DNA of 9,923 bases from JAUVXJ01 sp034430275 (GTDB lineage Bacteria; Chloroflexota; Anaerolineae; UBA7937; B3-Chlor). This document shows positions 5,645 through 9,923 of this stretch, piece by piece; the first letter of the stretch is position 1, and each line of letters starts with the position of its first letter. The translations under genes and the position numbers were made by a program. Below the pieces are notes generated by a model. It did not search any database. It saw only the letters and a list, made by a program, of their open reading frames with translations, and was not told the DNA's origin. The DNA lies in contig DAOUEW010000125.1 in the NCBI GenBank assembly GCA_034430275.1, positions 1 through 9,923 on the forward strand, given 5' to 3'.

Positions 5645-6901
5645 TCAATCCTTCAATGTTGCACCGCAATACGGGCAGGCGACCCAGTCAGGTTCCGTGG
5701 CCTTGCCGCACTCCGGACACTCGCAGGTGAGAGCCGCTCCGCAGTAGGGACACACCTGCCAATCCTCTTCCACGGCCTTGCCACACTCCGGGCACCCGCC
5801 GCCCTCTTCTGACTCCACAGCGGACTCACCCCCCGCCGCCTCTGCCACGTCGACCGATTCCTCCGGCTCTGGCAGTTGCGCCTCCTCCCGGGGAGTCTCC
5901 TCCACCTGTTGCGCGCCCGGCTCCTCCTCCCCCAGTTGATGCCCGCACTTGCCGCAGAACTGAATGCCCGGCTTGAGAGGTTGACCGCATTCGGGACATA
6001 TTCCTTCGGCCGACCCCTCCTCGGCCACTTCCACTTCAGCGGCCGTCTCGTCTGCCCCCAACTGGTAGCCGCACTTGCCACAGAAGCCAATGCCAGGACG
6101 GAGTTGGTTGCCGCACTGAGGGCATGTCACTTCCCCTGCTTCCACGGTCTCCACCGTCGCGACCTCGATCGGGCCTTCCTCCACTTGGCTGTCATCCGCT
6201 GGTGCGGCGAGAAGCGCAGTGGGCGCCTCTGCCGGCTCTGCCTGTCCCCGCTGCTCCCCGCCCGGCGTGGCCCCACTTGCAATGGTCACGATAGCACGCC
6301 TGGTATCGTTCTCCATGAGCCACAGACGGCTCGCTGAGACGGGCACCCGATTGTCGTACGCCTCTGTCAGCTGGTCGTAGAGGTCCTGGCCCTTGCGCCC
6401 CTCGAACTTGCCGCTCTGGGGGTTCAGCCACTCCAGGCCAGAGAGCTCGTACTTGAAGACCGTATCCACCTTGCCGCCCGCACGCGTCAGATTCCCGGCG
6501 AAAAGGATCTGCCGCCCCACCAGGCCCTTCTTGAACCTGGGCCTGGCCAGTCCTGCGGCCTGGTACTCCTTCTTCCTGACCTTGCCCTTCTGCCAGGTTC
6601 GGCCGCCGGTATCGATCTCGAACCAGTAGGACCGGCACAGATCGCTGAAAACCGATGCCGCCCTGTAGAAGACCACGCGGTACCTGGAGACGCCCATGTA
6701 CACCCCGAAGTCAGATCTGTTGCGTGTGGAGAACATCTCCGTGTCCACCTTGCCGATCCACTGCACCCGCTCATCCGCGAAGGTAGCCACCGCTATAGGC
6801 TCGCCGCCACGCAACCTATCCTTGCGCTTGTAGAAGGGCGAAGGAGTGCCGTTGGACCAGCTCTCCATCAGCCTCTCTAAGTCAGCCTGGCTTATCTCCA
6901 C
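5645..6901 (-). CDS. Protein with four C-terminal zinc ribbons and an unknown N-terminal domain
   Basis: Numbering is from an upstream TTG at 6913; the preferred GTG start at 6901 is codon 5, giving 418 residues. Residues about 25-205 form a compact region with alternating beta segments (GEPIAVATFADERVQWIGKV, FGVYMGVSRYRVVFYRA, VGRQILFAGNLT). It could be a PH-like or other beta-rich domain, but I do not recognise it. After an acidic Ala/Glu-rich linker come four zinc ribbons, each CX2C-X10-CX2C: C264/267-C278/281, C306/309-C320/323, C374/377-C388/391 and C399/402-C413/416. Ribbons 1 and 2 resemble each other (PGI.FCGKCG), as do 3 and 4 (DW..CPYCG), showing two tandem duplications. No signal peptide or TM segment is seen, so it should be cytoplasmic. 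It may bind protein, RNA or DNA; no function is assigned. It lies 34 bp downstream of the SGNH-like gene. Confidence 0.85.
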   Translation of the reverse strand: MEISQADLERLMESWSNGTPSPFYKRKDRLRGGEPIAVATFADERVQWIGKVDTEMFSTRNRSDFGVYMGVSRYRVVFYRAASVFSDLCRSYWFEIDTGGRTWQKGKVRKKEYQAAGLARPRFKKGLVGRQILFAGNLTRAGGKVDTVFKYELSGLEWLNPQSGKFEGRKGQDLYDQLTEAYDNRVPVSASRLWLMENDTRRAIVTIASGATPGGEQRGQAEPAEAPTALLAAPADDSQVEEGPIEVATVETVEAGEVTCPQCGNQLRPGIGFCGKCGYQLGADETAAEVEVAEEGSAEGICPECGQPLKPGIQFCGKCGHQLGEEEPGAQQVEETPREEAQLPEPEESVDVAEAAGGESAVESEEGGGCPECGKAVEEDWQVCPYCGAALTCECPECGKATEPDWVACPYCGATLKD

Positions 6902-6906
6902 ATCCG

Positions 6907-6911
6907 CCTCC
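6907..6911 (-). promoter_or_regulatory. Ribosome binding site that decides the start of the four-ribbon gene
   Basis: GGAGG (minus strand) lies 5 nt before GTG at 6901, favouring that start. The upstream in-frame TTG at 6913 would overlap the motif and has no good site of its own. Confidence 0.6.
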
Positions 6912-6935
6912 AACCAGTAGGACAGCCGCCACCGA

Positions 6936-8486
6936 TCACACCTCCGCTTCCCAGCGAGACTTGCCCCGTCGCCACAAGACCAGACCCAGGCCCGCCAGCG
7001 GCAGCGCTAGGCCGGAGCAAGGGCACAGACTGCCCCGCCCCTCTTCCTCAACCGGCTCTTCCCTCGCTACGGGAGCCGCGGGCCTCTCCTGACCCTCCAT
7101 CAATAGACCGAGGTCGTCCACCCAGAAACGTCCCTCTTGAGACGACTCCCCCGAGGCGGAGAAGTCGAAACTCAGACCCACCACCCTACCCGGATCGAGC
7201 TGGGACACGCCGCCTTCGCCGTACCAGTCAGGCTTGAGAAAGCTACTCCACGGCAACTGTACCAGCGCCCAGTCCTCGTTGCTCCCGAGGGGCGTGGTCA
7301 ACTCAGCCTGGAAAGGGGTCGGCTCTTCTGCATCCCCGACCTGCAGAGTGACTGCCAGGGGCGTGCCGGGCTCATCACTCCTCACCCACAGAGAGAGGCC
7401 GTCCACAGAGCCCCAGTCCTGCGGTGGTTCGAAACTGGTGCCGCAACCCGCCCAACCCTCAGGTGCGATGCGGTACTGCACCAGGAGCGAGGCCTCGCCG
7501 CCATGGGCTGCTCCCGAGTCCACCGCGCACTCGATGGTGGTCTCACCGCCATCCGTCCAGGTGTCCCAACCACCTCCTCCTGCATACCCCTCGAAGTCGT
7601 CGATGACCGTGCCCTCTGGCTCGTCGGCCGGGACCGGGACCTCCTCCGGCGTCGAAGGCGCCTCCACCGCCGGCGGGGTCGGGCTTGCCTCTGCGGGTGG
7701 GCGCGAGACTCCGACTCCGTATGACCGAATGCTCTGGTCCAGGAAATCCACGAAGAGAGGCCCGATGGTGCGGTTGGCCAGCTCGTTGGGATGCGCGTCG
7801 TACTCGTCCATCCTGTACTCGGGTCGCAGGAAGTTGTCGTCTCCGGCCAGCAGGCCGAAGAAGTCGAAGACGAAGATGTTGGGATGACCGCCCAGGTATT
7901 CACCTGACTGGAGCCAGCTTGTGAAGGACCTGGCCCGCGCAGCGGCATCGGGGCTGCTATTGGCCGGCACCTCGGGAGGCTGGGTCACGATGACGAAGAC
8001 CTTGTCGGGGTACTGGTCCATCCGATCGCGGATAGAAAGATAGTAGGACCGGTACTCCTGCAATTGCCAATCGCTCTCGATGTTGCTCACCGGGAAACAG
8101 GACTTGAAAGCGATGACGTTGTATTGCATCAGGTGGCTGAAGGTGTTGTCGGGCGGGTCGTGGAGAGGCTCCGCGAAGATGGTCGCGTAGCCGTCGGGGT
8201 CCGTGTTGTCTCCCGGCACGTCGAAATTGGTCCCCGTCCACGTGCCATCGGCCAGGACCAGCCCATCGTCGTTGTAGCCGTGGTCGTAGAACTCGTACCC
8301 CAATGCCGTGAGTCCCTCGCGCACGCCGCCCTCGGCGATGAGATTGGCGCCGCACGAATGGTGCAGAAAGATGATTCTGGTCCCCTGCGCCACCGCTGGC
8401 CGTGCTCCTCCCAGTACTAGGACGAGAAGACCAAGCACGAGAAGCGTCTGAGTGCTACGTCGGCCCGACTGCATGATACTGCTCAT
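6936..8486 (-). CDS. Exported SGNH-hydrolase-like protein with carbohydrate-binding-like domain and C-terminal anchor
   Basis: The 516-residue product has a signal peptide (basic MQSGRR, hydrophobic LLVLGLLVLVLGG, likely cleavage after AVA, residue 33). Residues 36-255 resemble an SGNH/GDSL-type alpha/beta fold: IIFLHHSCGANL (38-49, S44 as block-I serine candidate), VIAFKSCFPVSN (124-135), VFVIVTQPP (163-171) and YDAHPNELA (229-237; D230/H232 fit the terminal Asp-x-His). The first motif is HHS, not the usual GDS, so activity is uncertain. After a Pro-rich linker (260-292), residues 293-462 (VIDDFEGY to FWVDDLGLL) look like a galactose-binding-fold or CBM11/CIA30-like module. Residues 486-511 are SLCPCSG, a hydrophobic stretch and WRRGKSR: a C-terminal membrane anchor or sorting signal. 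It sits 27 bp after the lyase-like gene. GGAGG-type sites lie immediately before the ATG; ATG at codon 5 is an alternative start. Confidence 0.82.
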   Translation of the reverse strand: MSSIMQSGRRSTQTLLVLGLLVLVLGGARPAVAQGTRIIFLHHSCGANLIAEGGVREGLTALGYEFYDHGYNDDGLVLADGTWTGTNFDVPGDNTDPDGYATIFAEPLHDPPDNTFSHLMQYNVIAFKSCFPVSNIESDWQLQEYRSYYLSIRDRMDQYPDKVFVIVTQPPEVPANSSPDAAARARSFTSWLQSGEYLGGHPNIFVFDFFGLLAGDDNFLRPEYRMDEYDAHPNELANRTIGPLFVDFLDQSIRSYGVGVSRPPAEASPTPPAVEAPSTPEEVPVPADEPEGTVIDDFEGYAGGGGWDTWTDGGETTIECAVDSGAAHGGEASLLVQYRIAPEGWAGCGTSFEPPQDWGSVDGLSLWVRSDEPGTPLAVTLQVGDAEEPTPFQAELTTPLGSNEDWALVQLPWSSFLKPDWYGEGGVSQLDPGRVVGLSFDFSASGESSQEGRFWVDDLGLLMEGQERPAAPVAREEPVEEEGRGSLCPCSGLALPLAGLGLVLWRRGKSRWEAEV

Positions 8487-8513
8487 TCCTCCCTCCCAGA
8501 CCAGCCTCAGTCT

Positions 8514-9923
8514 CTACCGCCCACGGGCCCATTCATACAGGAAGACGTGACCGAAGCTCACACCGTTGGCGGTCTCCTTGGATTCACCGTAGGTGTTGTC
8601 GTCACCTTCGAACCACGGATCGCGGCTCCCGGTCCGGAACAGGCGCGTAGCTAGCTCCATGTACTCTGCGTCACCACTGTACTTGTAGGCGTAGGCCATG
8701 GCGTCCGCGCCCAAGAGGAGCCAGTTGCTGACCACCGGCACGTTGTTTCCCACTGACCATTCATCCTCGGGGTCCCCTTGCCGACCGTCGAAATACCACT
8801 CGTACGGGTAGGCGCCTCGTTCGCCAGTGTCTATCGGCTCCAGGTCTATCCACGCGTAGGTGCGCAGCCAGTCAGCGAAACCCAGCAATGCACCCTGGCC
8901 ATCGTAGGCGTCCGGCAGCCCGAACTCCTCACGCATCTCCAGATACCTGCCCAGAGACAGCAGATACTGGTTCAAGAACTGGGGCTTCACGTAGCTATAC
9001 TCGTCATCCCCGCCCGTCAGCCCACCGATGTAGGGCTGATGTGCCGGCCTGGCCCAATCCACCAGGGCGTCCGCCGCAACAAGGAAACGTTCCTCTCCAG
9101 TGGCCCGGTACGCTTCCGTTAGCATGAAGAGGCAGTTGGCGAGAGGCCGAGAGGCCCCGGCGTGCAGTCCATCCACTTCGCCCAGACCGTAGCCCTCACC
9201 ATTGGAGTCGGGAAAGCGGTCCCCCAGATGGGCATCGTTGTGCACCCGGTATTCGATAGAATCCGCCAGCTCCAGCGCCGACTCGTAGACCTTCTCGTAT
9301 CCGGTCAGGTAGTAGGTGAGCAACATGCCAGCCATCCCATAGATCGTATCTGGATGGTTGCTGTTGGTGTTGCGATGTGGGTTCACGAACCCGGACTCGT
9401 CGTGCTCGCTGTGCCCAAAGGCCATCCCGTCGGACCAGTAGCGGGGACTGTGCAGGTTGTGCAGGATATCGACGTCTGCCGCGTGACGGTTCAGCGCCTC
9501 GGCCAGACCAAACCAGCGCGGATCTCCGCCACGGAGCCACTGTAGCCACATCCCGTAGTCGTTGTTGTACTTGGGATTCAACGGCGCAACCTCGAAGCCC
9601 TCATAGTCGATGGGCCAGTCCCCGTAGTCGAAGATACCGTAGAAGTCAGTGCCCTCGATGGCGTCCAGCAGGCTGGGGAAGGTCTCGCCCATCTCCACGC
9701 CCACTTCACTATACGCCAACTGTCGATCGAGATACTGTTCGTGATCCGGCCAGCTCTCGAGGTCAGGCAAGGCCGTGAGCCCGAAGGCGCCACTGCCTAC
9801 GTACCACTCTGGCGGGGCCTGGGCGAACAGAGGGCTACTGAAGGTCTCGCCTTGCATCCCCAGGTCAGACGGTGCAGGCAACAGAAGGATCTCGTGAGTC
9901 TTGTGTTCCCCTGCCCTCAGCGT
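8514..9923 (-). CDS. Polysaccharide lyase-like protein, (alpha/alpha) toroid domain (5' end outside window)
   Basis: The frame is open to the window edge, so the gene is partial: the last 469 residues are present, starting TLRAGEHKTHEILL. Early residues fit the end of a beta domain. Most of the rest is helical with repeated aromatic/Gly motifs: NDYGMWLQWLRGGDPRWF, SNHPDTIYGMAGMLLTYYL, GLHAGASRPLANCLFMLTEAY and WLLLGADAMAYAYKYSGD. This matches an (alpha/alpha)6 toroid. The THEILL segment, HN/SNHPD motifs and architecture recall the exo-rhamnogalacturonan lyase family (PL26, PcRGLX/YetA-like), from memory of the family and without an alignment; another six-hairpin glycosidase or lyase is possible. 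An internal TTG at 9881 is not a credible start because homology-like sequence continues upstream. It is the first visible gene of a minus-strand operon that continues into the SGNH-like gene 27 bp downstream. Rhamnogalacturonan-type substrates are often acetylated, so pairing with an esterase fold makes sense (inference). Confidence 0.72.
   Translation of the reverse strand, partial: TLRAGEHKTHEILLLPAPSDLGMQGETFSSPLFAQAPPEWYVGSGAFGLTALPDLESWPDHEQYLDRQLAYSEVGVEMGETFPSLLDAIEGTDFYGIFDYGDWPIDYEGFEVAPLNPKYNNDYGMWLQWLRGGDPRWFGLAEALNRHAADVDILHNLHSPRYWSDGMAFGHSEHDESGFVNPHRNTNSNHPDTIYGMAGMLLTYYLTGYEKVYESALELADSIEYRVHNDAHLGDRFPDSNGEGYGLGEVDGLHAGASRPLANCLFMLTEAYRATGEERFLVAADALVDWARPAHQPYIGGLTGGDDEYSYVKPQFLNQYLLSLGRYLEMREEFGLPDAYDGQGALLGFADWLRTYAWIDLEPIDTGERGAYPYEWYFDGRQGDPEDEWSVGNNVPVVSNWLLLGADAMAYAYKYSGDAEYMELATRLFRTGSRDPWFEGDDNTYGESKETANGVSFGHVFLYEWARGR

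Noticed and set aside
5278..5730. Plus-strand open frame antisense to the zinc-ribbon genes
   Set aside because: It lies opposite two genes with clear zinc-ribbon motifs and ribosome binding sites, and it shows no recognisable domain of its own.

Overview
This is a GC-rich bacterial window, probably from a member of the Chloroflexota or a similar environmental lineage. That guess rests on the base composition, the Thr/Pro-rich linkers in exported proteins, the small DUF5679-type zinc ribbon, and the several zinc-ribbon and envelope proteins. It is an inference, since no marker gene is present. No rRNA, tRNA, CRISPR array, transposase or phage gene was found.

Layout: (1) Positions 221-1087 (+) encode a stand-alone homocysteine S-methyltransferase-domain protein behind an extended -10 promoter. 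(2) A lipoprotein gene (1185-2072, -) and a membrane-anchored pentapeptide-repeat protein gene (2343-3107, +) diverge from a shared region that holds a convincing promoter for each. (3) A 414-bp non-coding stretch holds a strong sigma70-type promoter and a potentially structured leader. It leads into a 48-residue zinc-ribbon protein (3522-3668, DUF5679-like), which is too short for standard ORF length cut-offs. A 15-bp hairpin follows, then a DUF72 (YecE-like) protein (3774-4676). (4) A small ferredoxin-fold (dimeric alpha/beta barrel-like) protein lies at 4732-5079 (-). (5) From the right edge leftwards, four minus-strand genes are closely spaced: an exported-polysaccharide-lyase-like protein cut by the window edge (8514-9923), an exported SGNH-hydrolase-like protein with a carbohydrate-binding-like module and a Cys-rich C-terminal anchor (6936-8486), a protein with four zinc ribbons (5645-6901), and a one-TM zinc-ribbon protein (5265-5591).

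The lyase-like and SGNH-like genes are 27 bp apart and plausibly act together outside the cell on a plant- or biofilm-derived polysaccharide. The two zinc-ribbon genes that follow share an identical Cys spacing and look like a functional pair. The rest is a patchwork of single genes. No complete known defence or mobile system is visible. The most unusual points are the leader before the DUF5679 gene, the Cys-containing C-terminal anchor, and the zinc-ribbon pair.
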